In this document: piece after piece, positions 23,827-32,774 of the stretch
How positions within the stretch are numbered: the stretch's first letter is position 1
Layout: the number at the start of each line of letters is the position of its first letter
Source: an uncultured Erysipelotrichaceae bacterium
GTDB lineage: Bacteria > Bacillota_I > Bacilli_A > RFN20 > CAG-826
Direction of reading: 5' to 3'
Assembly (NCBI GenBank): GCA_902773005.1
Contig: CACYCS010000096.1
Span: 1 to 41,329, forward strand
DNA: 41,329 nucleotides
Program-made: the position numbers and the translations under genes
Notes under the pieces: model-generated
The model's database searches: none
The model's input: only the letters and a program-made list of their open reading frames with translations
What the model was told of the DNA's origin: nothing

Positions 23827-25164
23827 ATGCCTGAGGAAAATTCCAATGTATATTATGTCGGCGTCCGCTTTCAGGGCTCCGAGAAATCCTATTATTTTTC
23901 CACGACCTTCAACGATCTGAGGGTTGGCGATCTCGTTGTCGTCGACACCGTGAACGGCTACGAAATCGGCACGATTTCGACTGCTCCGATCAATATTTCC
24001 TTCTACCGCGGAAACCTTGCGCTTAAGCCGATTCTAAGAAAGCCGACGAGATCCGACATGGTCGACTATAACTTCAACCTCAAGGAAGCAAAGCGCGCCA
24101 TGCAGGTCGCTTCCGACGAGATCAAGGCGCTCGATCTTCCGATGGATCTCATCAATGCCTATTACACCTTAGACGGCAGCAAAGTCACCATCACCTACAC
24201 TTCTCCTGAGAAGAGGGTCGATTTCCGCGAATTGCTTCGCCGCTTGGTGCCTGCCCTTAACCATTGCAGGGTTGAACTAAGGCAAATCGCATCCAGAGAC
24301 AAGGCCAAGATGGTCGGTGGAATCGGTGCGTGCGGACTTCCGCTATGCTGCTCCACTTTTCTCACCCAATTCGAGGGGATCTCCATCGCCAAGGCGAAGA
24401 ATCAGATGCTCACCTTGAACATCCCGAAGCTTTCTGGACCCTGCGGCAAATTGCTTTGCTGCCTTGCCTATGAAGACGAGACCTATACCATCGAAAAGAA
24501 GGATTTCCCGCGTCTAGGCACTGTCGTCCATACCGATGATGGCGACTACACCGTCGACTCGATGAACATTATTTCCCGCACCATCCGACTCGTGAATTCC
24601 ACCCGTGACGACTACAAGACCTATTCGTTAGAAGACGTAAAGGCCATGATGAACGGCACCTACAAGAAGAAAGAAGAGACCAAGAAGGTCAATGAATTCT
24701 CCTTGCCCGACTTCCACATCTCGGCCACGAACGTCCGCGACGCTTCCTATGGAGGCAATTCCCTCCACGAGAACTCCGCCGCTAAGCCAGATCGCGGCGA
24801 CAACAATAACGGCAACCGCCAAGGCGGAAGGCGCGACCACGGCCGCAATAGGCATCGCGGAAACGAGAACCGCAATAACAACGGCGGCAACAATAACCAA
24901 AACAATCAGCAGCGCAACAACCAGAATAACAACCAAGGGAATCAGCAGCGCAACAATCCAAACAACAAGGGCAGGGACCAGAACCGGAACCCGCAGAATC
25001 AAAACCGTAACAACAACCCCCGTCCGAATAATCAAAACAAGGACCAGCAGCAGCCCCAGAACAATCAGCAAAACAACCAGAATCCCAATAGGAACAACCA
25101 CCATAGGCACCGCCATGGGCATCGTCCCAATAACGGTGGCAACAACCAAAACAAAGGCGAATAA
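23827..25164 (+). CDS. ricT: RicT (YaaT/PSP1 family) with a long Asn/Gln-rich tail
   Basis: In B. subtilis RicT joins RicA and RicF in an Fe-S cluster-binding complex that acts with RNase Y in mRNA maturation and promotes competence, sporulation and biofilm formation. Residues 1-~315 form the PSP1 core, with conserved cysteines C147, C169, C174, C175, C206, C211 and C212 (motifs GACGLPLCCSTF and SGPCGKLLCCLAYED). The protein is 445 aa, against about 275 in B. subtilis. The extra ~130 C-terminal residues (from about 318) are almost entirely Asn, Gln, Arg, Gly, Pro and His, with RGG-like and NQQ repeats, and are surely disordered. Start: AAGGAG before ATG at 23827. It sits between holB and rsmI, as in B. 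subtilis, where yabA and others intervene. Confidence 0.93.
   Translation: MPEENSNVYYVGVRFQGSEKSYYFSTTFNDLRVGDLVVVDTVNGYEIGTISTAPINISFYRGNLALKPILRKPTRSDMVDYNFNLKEAKRAMQVASDEIKALDLPMDLINAYYTLDGSKVTITYTSPEKRVDFRELLRRLVPALNHCRVELRQIASRDKAKMVGGIGACGLPLCCSTFLTQFEGISIAKAKNQMLTLNIPKLSGPCGKLLCCLAYEDETYTIEKKDFPRLGTVVHTDDGDYTVDSMNIISRTIRLVNSTRDDYKTYSLEDVKAMMNGTYKKKEETKKVNEFSLPDFHISATNVRDASYGGNSLHENSAAKPDRGDNNNGNRQGGRRDHGRNRHRGNENRNNNGGNNNQNNQQRNNQNNNQGNQQRNNPNNKGRDQNRNPQNQNRNNNPRPNNQNKDQQQPQNNQQNNQNPNRNNHHRHRHGHRPNNGGNNQNKGE
24904..24956 (+). repeat. 36-nt period direct repeat in the ricT tail
   Basis: AATCAGCAGCGCAACAA occurs at 24904-24920 and again at 24940-24956, 36 nt (12 codons) apart. It encodes NQQRNN twice. 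This points to growth of the tail by in-frame duplication. Confidence 0.8.
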
Positions 25165-25166
25165 TC

Positions 25167-26027
25167 ATGGAAAGGGAACTCAATTTCGAAGGCACGTCCC
25201 CCTTGCTTTATCTTATCGCGACCCCTATTGGCAATCTCGATGAGATGACCCCGAGGGCGCTTTCGGTATTGAGAGAGACCGATTACATCGCCGCTGAGGA
25301 TACCCGTAATTCGGGAAAGCTCATGGCGTTCTTCAAAATCGATAAACCCTTCATTTCCTGCCATGAGCATAACGAAGAGGAAGCATCTGCCAAGATCATC
25401 TCGCTGCTAAAATCCGGCAAGAAGGTCTGCTATATGTCTGATGCAGGTTATCCCACATTATCCGATCCTGGGCAAAGGCTCGTCGCCAATTGCTTGGAAA
25501 ACGGCATAAAGATCTCCGTAACCTCCGGCCCAAGCGCCGCAATAGACGCTCTGGCGTGCTCCGGACTAGATAGTTCGCATTTCTATTTCGAAGGCTTTTT
25601 GCCAGCCAAGGAAAGCGAAAGAATCAACGAGCTGAACGAACTTGCCAAACGCAAAGAGACGCTGATCTTCTACGAATCACCTCACCGCATCACGAAGACA
25701 TTGATCTCCATGGCAGCCACGTTAGGCGATAGGAAAGCCGTCATCGCAAGAGAATTAACGAAAGCCCACGAGGAATTCATCCGCGGAACAATCGTCGAAT
25801 TATCGCTTCTTCCCGAAGAAACGCTTCGAGGCGAAATGGTCATCATCGTAGAAGGAAATAAGGTCGCTGAACGCGGGCTAACGGATAACGAAATCGCCTT
25901 GGCTCTACGCGATGAATTGGAATTCGGACGCAAAGGCAAAGAAGCGATCGCTGCCGTAAGCAAAAACATGAACGTCCCGAAGAACCGGGTATACGACATC
26001 TATCTGAAATCATTCAAGGACCAGTAA
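25167..26027 (+). CDS. rsmI: 16S rRNA 2'-O-ribose C1402 methyltransferase RsmI
   Basis: SAM-dependent enzyme of the tetrapyrrole-methylase fold that 2'-O-methylates C1402 of 16S rRNA in the decoding centre. Signature segments are LYLIATPIGNLDEMTPRAL near the N-terminus, AAEDTRNSGKL, SDAGYPTLSDPG, VTSGPSAAIDALACSGL and FYESPHRI. The C-terminal helical domain is also present, giving 286 aa. AAAGGCG precedes the ATG at 25167, two bases after ricT. It is the last gene of the dnaX operon, and its stop codon lies inside the terminator stem. Confidence 0.96.
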   Translation: MERELNFEGTSPLLYLIATPIGNLDEMTPRALSVLRETDYIAAEDTRNSGKLMAFFKIDKPFISCHEHNEEEASAKIISLLKSGKKVCYMSDAGYPTLSDPGQRLVANCLENGIKISVTSGPSAAIDALACSGLDSSHFYFEGFLPAKESERINELNELAKRKETLIFYESPHRITKTLISMAATLGDRKAVIARELTKAHEEFIRGTIVELSLLPEETLRGEMVIIVEGNKVAERGLTDNEIALALRDELEFGRKGKEAIAAVSKNMNVPKNRVYDIYLKSFKDQ

Positions 26028-26048
26028 GCGCGGCTTACTGGTTTTCTT
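26020..26048 (+). terminator. Terminator of the dnaX-rsmI operon
   Basis: A perfect 10-bp stem ACCAGTAAGC / GCTTACTGGT with loop GCG is followed by TTTCTTC. Both the rsmI TAA (26025-26027) and the TAA of the convergent YfhO-family gene (26035-26037) lie in its two arms. On the minus strand there is no T-run, so it mainly ends the plus-strand operon. Confidence 0.85.
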
Positions 26049-29000
26049 CTTCGGGACGGTCCTTCCGCTTTTTGAGGAAGAAGCGCAACGCGGTGTATCC
26101 GCCTAGCAAAACCGCGCCGCCGATAGCCGCGACGATTCCTAGGATCAAATATGGGGTAGTATACTTTAGTTCGTAGGTTGTTGCCCCAGCGGGAGCAATG
26201 AATCCGGTCAATCCGCCATCGATGCGAAGCATGGTGCAATTTACCGTTTCACCAGTTGCAGTTCTAGCTTGGCAATGCCAACCTTCATCATATCCAAATT
26301 GGGTAACGACGATCTTCGATTCAGCGAAATCCGTTGAGAACGTGTATCTGTTTTTGCTGGATTTCACGTCCTTTAAAGCATTCTCGCGGAGGAACGAATA
26401 CTTCGCCTCAAGGGCAGGGTAATCTTCGACGCACATGCTGATGGAGGAGATGCTGACCTTCATGTCGCCAACGGTGCCATCGCTCTTAATCCAATCGGGC
26501 CAGACTAACGCAATCTGCTTTGCTTTGCCTTTCGCGTATAAGCCGATCGTGGCGTTGGTGTAGCCGCCTTGATTGACGCTCAAATCGATGTTCCGTTTGA
26601 ATGTGGCGCCATCGTAGGCAAGGACCTGATTCTGAGTAACGTTGCCTTGTTCGTCTTGGGCATCCCCGATCACGATGACGCGAGGCATATACTTGAAGAA
26701 CCCTGACTGAGTCGTCTGGTTGTAGGCGTTATTGTAGTACTTAAACTCAATATACCCGCCACGGATGTCGTCGTTGAAATACTCTTCTTCGGAGGGTTCG
26801 AGGACAAAGTGGTCGATACCGCATTTCTGATTGGGCGTCTGGTTAGAGCCATAGTAGCTGCGCTCTGTGTAGTGATTCAGGAAGTAAGCTAGCCCTTCCT
26901 CAGCATAAGATGCTTCGCTAGAGGGCCAAAGCTTATCGCCTTCACGGACCTTGTAAATGCTGGCTTTGAGACCATGATCCACACGAAGTCGCTTCAGGCC
27001 ATAATTCGATTCGAATTGAGCGTCAGTGCTGAAATCCGGAACCTTAGAGAAAGTGAATTCGCTGGGAAGTTCCACATCGTCATCGATGATCGCGCCAAGA
27101 AGTTCGACTTCCTGCAGTGCTTTCTGCTGGCGGAAATATTTGTCGCCAGAGTTTGTCCCCCTTGGAGCGAAATTGAAATAATTCCCGTCTTTCCCTAGGC
27201 GATAGATCTTGGATGGGTCGACCGCATGCCCGACCTGAGGCATATATTCCTCGCTTACGCGGTAAACGCGATAACGATCCCTATCCACAGATAGAGATGG
27301 CATCTCCTCGGCCCCGAAAGGCACGTTGACACCAGCCCACTTGGTTTTATCGGAAATTGCGTTCTCGTTCTGCAACACGTAATAACGATACCCAAGAACA
27401 TGGTCCAAACCCATCTTCCTGCCCCGATATACGGAAGTCCATGTAGCGTTCAAATACGTTTCGTCCCCATAGGTCATGGCGCTGCCGTTCCCATCTTTTA
27501 GGCGGTTCATGATGCCAAAATCATTCGCGCCGAAATTCAGAAGGGAATGGAATGCGCTTAGATCGTTATAGCCTGCGGCGAAGGAGAAGTTCGTCGTGCC
27601 TCCAGCCGTATCGAAGTAGGAACGGTAGAAGGAGTTATCGTAATCGGAGATGTTCTTTGCGATCTGGCTGCTACTAGAAAGGTTATCCTGGCCACCCATG
27701 TAGTAGGAATTCACATACCATAGCCCCACGTAAAGATAGCCGGAGTTGCCTGCGGCGATCGCCTCGGCGGCGACAAGCCCACACATGAGATAGGGCAGCC
27801 ATTTCTTATGGTATCCGGCGAAGAAAATAATGCCTTCCACCGCGACTAGGCCAACTTCGTACCAAAGATACCAGTAACGGTTCAGGTTCTGGTAAAGTTC
27901 TTCAGGCATGAGGTAGGTGCTTTTGTAATAAGTCATGCCGTTGATGGCCGTGAAGTCCTTGTCCTGAAGCGCCCAATGGATGGCGCAGAACGCAAGGATC
28001 GTACCAACAAGGGCCAAAATAGATCCCGCGACAGGAATCCACTTAGGGGAACTTCTCCTTTGATCGAACGCCCAGCATCCGTAATAGACGATGAGGGGGA
28101 TAAGCACGAAGAACCAACGTCCATATCCATTGCCAGAGAACCCGAAGAAGAAATAATAGGCAAAGGTCGAGAAAAGCAAAAAGACGCAAGCCAGTATAGC
28201 GAAAATGTGGTCAAAACGCTTTTGGCGGATGCTATGAATCAGGCCCTGGAAGAACAAAATGACGAAGGGCGTGTAGCAGAAAATGGAAGCGGTCCAAGCG
28301 TCGTAAACGTTGCCGTTAGCCACGACAAGAGGGAGGGTAAGATATCCACCGGTAGGATAGAAGAACGAGACCAAACCCATGAGCGCGCGGCCCGGGTTGT
28401 CGCCTACCTCCTCGAAGAAGAGGCCAAACAGGGTTACGAAATCCTTCGCCTTCACCGCGTCTAGAAGCGAATGCATATAGGCGCTTCCGATGGAGGACGT
28501 GCGGCCAGATAACGAGCTGACACGAATCGAAGGAAGCAAGGACCAAGATCCCATCGCGATGCCGATGGCGAAACCCATCACCCCGACGCCGATCGTCGCC
28601 CAATTAAGCGAGGCCTTACGCGTTTTTATGGTTGCGAAGTAACGCCAAACCGCATAGATAACGCCCCAGATGCACATGGTGACAAGCAACATGAAGCAAG
28701 AGATTTCCATCAGGAATATCCCGATGGCCAGCGCACCTGGCTTTTGCTCTTTCAGAACGCGCTCGATGCCATAAAGGACAAGCGGAACGTAGGTGACTGC
28801 CGATACGAAATTCGGGAACCCCACCATGAAGCAGACGTAGCCAGAGAAGGCAGTCGCAATCGCCCCAAAGCGTGCGGTCCATTCCTTGATGCCGCGATAG
28901 CGAAGATACATCCGCATAAACACGGCAGCGAGGGTGCATCTAGCAATCGTCGCAAGGGCATATAGCTGCGGAATCCAGGATTTCGGAAATATGGCCATGA

Positions 29001-29355
29001 TGACGATGAACGGGTCAAAGAGGCCATAATATGAGTTTGCCCCGATGTTATCGGTGCCTACGAATATCGACGAATCGAATAAAGGGAATTGGCCCGTCGT
29101 AAGGAAGGAACGCCAAGCATCGTGGTAATCTGCGGCAAAGGGCAGATATTGATGCGAGTAATCCCAGTTGAACGCACTTGTAAAGGAGTTATCCACTAAG
29201 CCATAAAGCGACCAGAGAACTCCAATCAGAATAACGCCAACGACAAAATAAAAAACGGAGTTAGGGTTTTTGAGGAACGCAAAAAACCCGGCCAAGACGG
29301 CCTTGGGTTGCTTCTTTCTATAGGAAGCTAATGTTCCGTTTCCCTGTTCGCTCAT
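26035..29355 (-). CDS. YfhO-family membrane protein
   Basis: Large integral membrane protein (1106 aa) of the YfhO family, a GT-C-like fold group. In B. subtilis, YfhO is implicated in glycosylation of lipoteichoic acid, probably using a lipid-linked sugar. The N-terminal half has roughly a dozen hydrophobic helices starting at about residue 35, with the conserved first extracytoplasmic loop containing NWDYSHQYLPFAADYHDAW, typical of the family. The C-terminal half is a large extracytoplasmic domain with many Tyr and Gly. A final helix (about 1070-1090) and a basic tail end it. It is longer than the B. subtilis protein (about 860 aa). It overlaps the upstream PII-like gene by four bases (ATGA), which places a cell-envelope enzyme in the DUF1538/PII operon. 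Confidence 0.85.
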   Translation of the reverse strand: MSEQGNGTLASYRKKQPKAVLAGFFAFLKNPNSVFYFVVGVILIGVLWSLYGLVDNSFTSAFNWDYSHQYLPFAADYHDAWRSFLTTGQFPLFDSSIFVGTDNIGANSYYGLFDPFIVIMAIFPKSWIPQLYALATIARCTLAAVFMRMYLRYRGIKEWTARFGAIATAFSGYVCFMVGFPNFVSAVTYVPLVLYGIERVLKEQKPGALAIGIFLMEISCFMLLVTMCIWGVIYAVWRYFATIKTRKASLNWATIGVGVMGFAIGIAMGSWSLLPSIRVSSLSGRTSSIGSAYMHSLLDAVKAKDFVTLFGLFFEEVGDNPGRALMGLVSFFYPTGGYLTLPLVVANGNVYDAWTASIFCYTPFVILFFQGLIHSIRQKRFDHIFAILACVFLLFSTFAYYFFFGFSGNGYGRWFFVLIPLIVYYGCWAFDQRRSSPKWIPVAGSILALVGTILAFCAIHWALQDKDFTAINGMTYYKSTYLMPEELYQNLNRYWYLWYEVGLVAVEGIIFFAGYHKKWLPYLMCGLVAAEAIAAGNSGYLYVGLWYVNSYYMGGQDNLSSSSQIAKNISDYDNSFYRSYFDTAGGTTNFSFAAGYNDLSAFHSLLNFGANDFGIMNRLKDGNGSAMTYGDETYLNATWTSVYRGRKMGLDHVLGYRYYVLQNENAISDKTKWAGVNVPFGAEEMPSLSVDRDRYRVYRVSEEYMPQVGHAVDPSKIYRLGKDGNYFNFAPRGTNSGDKYFRQQKALQEVELLGAIIDDDVELPSEFTFSKVPDFSTDAQFESNYGLKRLRVDHGLKASIYKVREGDKLWPSSEASYAEEGLAYFLNHYTERSYYGSNQTPNQKCGIDHFVLEPSEEEYFNDDIRGGYIEFKYYNNAYNQTTQSGFFKYMPRVIVIGDAQDEQGNVTQNQVLAYDGATFKRNIDLSVNQGGYTNATIGLYAKGKAKQIALVWPDWIKSDGTVGDMKVSISSISMCVEDYPALEAKYSFLRENALKDVKSSKNRYTFSTDFAESKIVVTQFGYDEGWHCQARTATGETVNCTMLRIDGGLTGFIAPAGATTYELKYTTPYLILGIVAAIGGAVLLGGYTALRFFLKKRKDRPEEENQ

Positions 29356-29732
29356 GCTGCCTTATCAGGCTCTTCTCCTTTGGGCTCGTTTTTTTGTTCG
29401 TCTTCTTCGATCATTTTGTCGTATTCCCCGATACCTGCGGTAGCCACGACAGGAAGCGCAAAAGCGATGCCCTGGCCCTTGGTATCCATGCCGGCGGAAA
29501 TATTCACGGCCGAAAGAATCTTGTCGCGCAGCTCGGTAGGGCAAACGATGATGACCAACTCTTTTTCAGGAGTGATGATGACGCCGTAATACTTTTCCAA
29601 GTCCTTGTTGCGGGTTCCATGGGCGTTAAGGACAGTACCGCCTCTAGCGCCTGCCTCGCGGGCAGCGTTCATGACGAGATCGGTAAATCCACGATTGACG
29701 ATGCAGATAATCGCTTCCGTATTGAATTCCAT
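29352..29732 (-). CDS. PII-like signalling protein (1)
   Basis: Small (126 aa) PII/GlnB-superfamily protein. The ferredoxin-like PII fold is suggested by EAIICIVNRGFTDLVMNAAREAGARGGTVLNAHGT, which aligns with the canonical VKEALEEAGVHGMTV...GRG part, and by a B-loop-like GMDTKGQGIAFALPV close to the usual TGKIGDGKIFVLPV. The T-loop is short (NKDLEKYYGVIITPEK), and the uridylylatable Tyr of GlnB is not clearly kept. The C-terminal ~20 residues are acidic and probably disordered. It is preceded by AAGGAG and lies 12 nt after the second PII-like gene. It probably senses a nucleotide or metabolite and controls the DUF1538 protein, which is inference from context. Confidence 0.8.
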   Translation of the reverse strand: MEFNTEAIICIVNRGFTDLVMNAAREAGARGGTVLNAHGTRNKDLEKYYGVIITPEKELVIIVCPTELRDKILSAVNISAGMDTKGQGIAFALPVVATAGIGEYDKMIEEDEQKNEPKGEEPDKAA

Positions 29733-29744
29733 GTCATTCTCTCC

Positions 29745-30143
29745 TTATTTCTTGCCTTTATCGATCGCTTCGTCGAAACGAACGTTCCCAAGCATCTTGT
29801 AAATCGAAACGCCAGCAACGGCGTCGAGCGGCATCGCAATCGCAATGCCTTTGGCCACCTTCGATACCGCAAAACGGTTCTCGAGGGACTGTTTCAGGAC
29901 CGACCAGCGATCCGCTTTGATGACGGATATGACGGCGTCTTTCTTCAAATCGCCGATACCCATGACTTCATATAGCTCGCTTGGAGCGGTTCCACGTCCC
30001 TTCATGATGCAGCAGAAGTAAGCCTCGTTCTGGTTGAACATCTGAACGATGGCGTTGGCCTGGTCTTTGTTGACGACCACCAAAACCAGCCAAAGCGGAT
30101 ACACGCGGTGCGCGCTTTCGTAGCTTTTCTTTTCTTCAGCCAT
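29745..30143 (-). CDS. PII-like signalling protein (2)
   Basis: Second, divergent PII-fold protein (132 aa). After a ~15-residue leader, WLVLVVVNKDQANAIVQMFN starts the fold. KGRGTAPSELYEVMGIGDLKK corresponds to the T-loop region, and AVSKVAKGIAIAMPLDAV resembles the B-loop (compare GKGIAFALPV in the sister protein). It shares the pattern but not close identity with the neighbour, so the pair may form hetero-oligomers or sense different ligands. Its ATG overlaps the stop of the DUF1538 gene by one base (TAATG). Confidence 0.75.
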   Translation of the reverse strand: MAEEKKSYESAHRVYPLWLVLVVVNKDQANAIVQMFNQNEAYFCCIMKGRGTAPSELYEVMGIGDLKKDAVISVIKADRWSVLKQSLENRFAVSKVAKGIAIAMPLDAVAGVSIYKMLGNVRFDEAIDKGKK

Positions 30144-31732
30144 TACGCAGCCACCTCCTCTTCTCCAAGGTTAAAGTGAACGATTTGATCGTCGTCTTCC
30201 GTACGTAGGCGCAAGCGCGCTTTGCGAAGTGCGTGAGCATGCTTGATGCCAGCGATAAGGCCCATCATCTGAAGAACGATCAGCGGCATCATCGCGACCA
30301 TGGCGACCAGCCCGAACCCATAAAGATAGACGTCCTGCCCCCTTGCATAGGAGAAGCCAATGCAGAATGGGAGAACGAAGGTCGAAGTCATAGGTCCGGA
30401 TGCGACGCCGCCCGAGTCAAACGCCATAGCGGTATAGATCTTCGGAACGAGGAAGGATAAGGCAAACGCGGCAATATACCCCGGAATGATGTAGAACATG
30501 ACGTCGAATTGGAAGTAGGAACGGATAAGCTGAAGCGCGACCGCGGCGCCAATCGAAAGGGACAAGGTGATCAAAACGTGGATCTTCTTGATCGCACCAT
30601 CGCTAACCTGCTCAATCTGCTCAACCAAAACGTGGACAGCAGGCTCAGCAAGCACGCCGAACACGCCAAACAGAACGCCAAGAGACAAAGCAAACGGCAG
30701 GAACTTGTCATCCGAGCCAAAGCTCTGGCCAAGTTTGCTTGCGATTGGCATAAATCCTGATTCAACCGCAGCCAAGAAGAGCACCAAGCCAATATAGGTG
30801 ACGATCATCCCCAAAATCACACGGAACACGGTCGTCCACGGCAAGCGGATGAAGATGAGCTCATAAACAATGAAGAACACCAAAAGTGGTCCGACTGACA
30901 GTGCAACCGACCTCGACGAAGAGAGTAGCGCGTGGAGCAAATTCGGCCACACGCCCTCGCCAATCGAGGCAAGGGGGTCGACGAATTCCTCCATGGAAGG
31001 CAGCTCTTTGCCCATCATTCTCATCACCGCGGCGATAAGCACGACGAATAGAATTGGGCCCACAGAGCAAAGGGCGGTCAAACCGAAGGAGTCATCCGAA
31101 TTCTTGCCGCCGCGAGATGCCGCCATACCTAAGCCGAAGCCCAAAATGAACGGGACGGTGACGGGTCCTGTGGTAACTCCGCCGGAATCGAAGCAGATCG
31201 GCAGGAACCTCGGGTCGATGATGTAGACAAGCATGAAGACGAGGCCATAGAAGACGATGAACATGAGGTTCAGGTTCTTCTGGAACGTGACGCGAAGCAC
31301 GCCGATGACAAGGAATACACCGACGCCTACGCCAATTGCAGCAATAATGACGATTTCGTTTATGCCAATCTGCCCTGACAAAACCGCAAGGTCTGGTTCA
31401 GCGATAGTGACAAGAACGCCAAGGAAGAACGTCATCGCTATGATGAAGAACAGGCTCTTTTTCTGCGCGAGGCTGCTACCGATGTAGCGGCCGATATCGG
31501 TCATGGATTGCTCGGTTCCGATGCTGAATAGCGTGGTACCGAAAATAATCATCGCGACCGAAATGAGGAAGAGGAGGAATTCGTTGGTGGTTATGTAATA
31601 TTTGGCATCGAAAGTTCCGCTAGGCAACGCGAACGTTTCAACAAGGAAAACAATGACGATCACAAGCGCGATAGGCGCCGCAGAGATCGCCGCTTCCCTT
31701 AGTTTTGATAGCCAGAACTTAAGCTTTCCCAT
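30143..31732 (-). CDS. DUF1538 membrane protein (putative transporter)
   Basis: Integral membrane protein of 529 aa with 12 or more hydrophobic helices and an obvious internal duplication. The first half contains IAEPDLAVLSGQI and FDSGGVTTGPVTVPFILGFGLG; the second contains LAEPAVHVLVEQI and FDSGGVASGPMTSTFVLPFCIG. Such inverted or tandem repeats with a conserved D-S-G-G motif in each half suggest a transporter or channel. This is the DUF1538 family, whose substrate is unknown. The C-terminal ~30 residues are soluble and charged (KARLRLRTEDDDQIVHF). It overlaps rluA by 14 nt and is followed directly by two PII-like genes, a layout that suggests PII-type gating like that of AmtB by GlnK or SbtA by SbtB. 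Confidence 0.85.
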   Translation of the reverse strand: MGKLKFWLSKLREAAISAAPIALVIVIVFLVETFALPSGTFDAKYYITTNEFLLFLISVAMIIFGTTLFSIGTEQSMTDIGRYIGSSLAQKKSLFFIIAMTFFLGVLVTIAEPDLAVLSGQIGINEIVIIAAIGVGVGVFLVIGVLRVTFQKNLNLMFIVFYGLVFMLVYIIDPRFLPICFDSGGVTTGPVTVPFILGFGLGMAASRGGKNSDDSFGLTALCSVGPILFVVLIAAVMRMMGKELPSMEEFVDPLASIGEGVWPNLLHALLSSSRSVALSVGPLLVFFIVYELIFIRLPWTTVFRVILGMIVTYIGLVLFLAAVESGFMPIASKLGQSFGSDDKFLPFALSLGVLFGVFGVLAEPAVHVLVEQIEQVSDGAIKKIHVLITLSLSIGAAVALQLIRSYFQFDVMFYIIPGYIAAFALSFLVPKIYTAMAFDSGGVASGPMTSTFVLPFCIGFSYARGQDVYLYGFGLVAMVAMMPLIVLQMMGLIAGIKHAHALRKARLRLRTEDDDQIVHFNLGEEEVAA

Positions 31733-32774
31733 ACCGTCTTTTCTGTCTCCTTTGCTCCCCTTTCTTTATCTTTGTTGCCGAACGGGTGTCTCGAGACACC
31801 TTTCTCTTTGCGGACTTCGCCTCTTCATCGGCTTTCTTTTGAGCGACTCTCGATTCGAAGAACATCTTTTTGAACTCGAGAGGCATCTCCGTCTTAAAAT
31901 CATACGCCTTTTTGTTGATGGGGTTCGTCAGCGTGAGCCTGTACGCGTGTAAGCCTAGGCGCTTGATCGGGTCTGACGGCTCGCCATATTTGTCGTCGCC
32001 GATGACGAAATGGCCTGTATGCCCTAGCTGAACCCTGATTTGGTTCTTCCTTCCTGACTCAATGTTCACGTCGAGGAGGGAATACCCATCTTTGGATGCG
32101 ATGGTCTTGTAATTAGTGATGGCAAGTTTGCCCTGCTCTTTGTTGCGGGTTACGAACACCAGATGCAGGTCATTTTGCATCAGGTAGTTCTCCAATCGGC
32201 CGGAGGGCTTATCCATTTCGCCCTCGATAATCGCGTAATAGCCACGATAGCTCACGATGTCCTGCCAGGCGTTTTGAAGCGCCTCGCGGACCTCATATTT
32301 CTTGGCAAACATAAGCACGCCTGAAGTATCTTCGTCCAAACGATGGACGACGAATATCCTGGCTTTCGGGTTTTTGGAAACAACGTAATCAGACACCAGG
32401 CGATAAGCGGTTCTGCCTTTTTCGCGATCCGTTGCAACAGATAGTAATCCAGAAGGTTTATTGATGACGATGATGTCCTCATCCTCATAAATGATCGGGA
32501 GATCTCTCACATTGCGCTTGGCGATTCTATTCTTCGAAACGATGACGGTGTCTTCGGGATATAGCGGGAAGTCGAACTGCGAGACGGGCACGCCTCCAAC
32601 AGATACTTGGTGATTTGAAAGCAAGCTCTTGATGGTCTTCCTCGGAGCATCGGGCATTTTGAAAATAAGGAACTCCATCAACGTTGTTTCCACATAGACT
32701 TTGTATTCCTTAATCGACTTCGGATCGATAAATCCCTTTTGGTTTCTTAATGGCTTCTTATCGTTTTTATTCAT
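31719..32774 (-). CDS. RluA-family pseudouridine synthase
   Basis: Isomerises uridine to pseudouridine in rRNA or tRNA. An S4-like RNA-binding domain occupies about residues 25-85, and the catalytic domain carries HRLDEDTSG with catalytic D147. The target site cannot be read from sequence. The C-terminal ~45 residues are a Lys/Arg-rich tail (KSAKRKVSRDTRSATKIKKG), an unusual basic extension that may add RNA affinity. The ATG at 32774 has GGAG seven bases upstream; a TTG at 32786 is possible but less likely. It overlaps both the patatin gene (8 nt) and the DUF1538 gene (14 nt). Confidence 0.92.
   Translation of the reverse strand: MNKNDKKPLRNQKGFIDPKSIKEYKVYVETTLMEFLIFKMPDAPRKTIKSLLSNHQVSVGGVPVSQFDFPLYPEDTVIVSKNRIAKRNVRDLPIIYEDEDIIVINKPSGLLSVATDREKGRTAYRLVSDYVVSKNPKARIFVVHRLDEDTSGVLMFAKKYEVREALQNAWQDIVSYRGYYAIIEGEMDKPSGRLENYLMQNDLHLVFVTRNKEQGKLAITNYKTIASKDGYSLLDVNIESGRKNQIRVQLGHTGHFVIGDDKYGEPSDPIKRLGLHAYRLTLTNPINKKAYDFKTEMPLEFKKMFFESRVAQKKADEEAKSAKRKVSRDTRSATKIKKGEQRRQKRRYGKA

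Noticed and set aside
24628..25149. Minus-strand frame predicted as a very hydrophobic protein
   Set aside because: It is the mirror of the Asn/Gln codons of the ricT tail; the Val/Leu/Ile pattern is a by-product of AAC/CAA/CAG repeats.
24692..25243. Plus-strand Thr/Arg/Ile-rich frame inside ricT
   Set aside because: A shifted reading of the same low-complexity repeat, with no start signal and no family.
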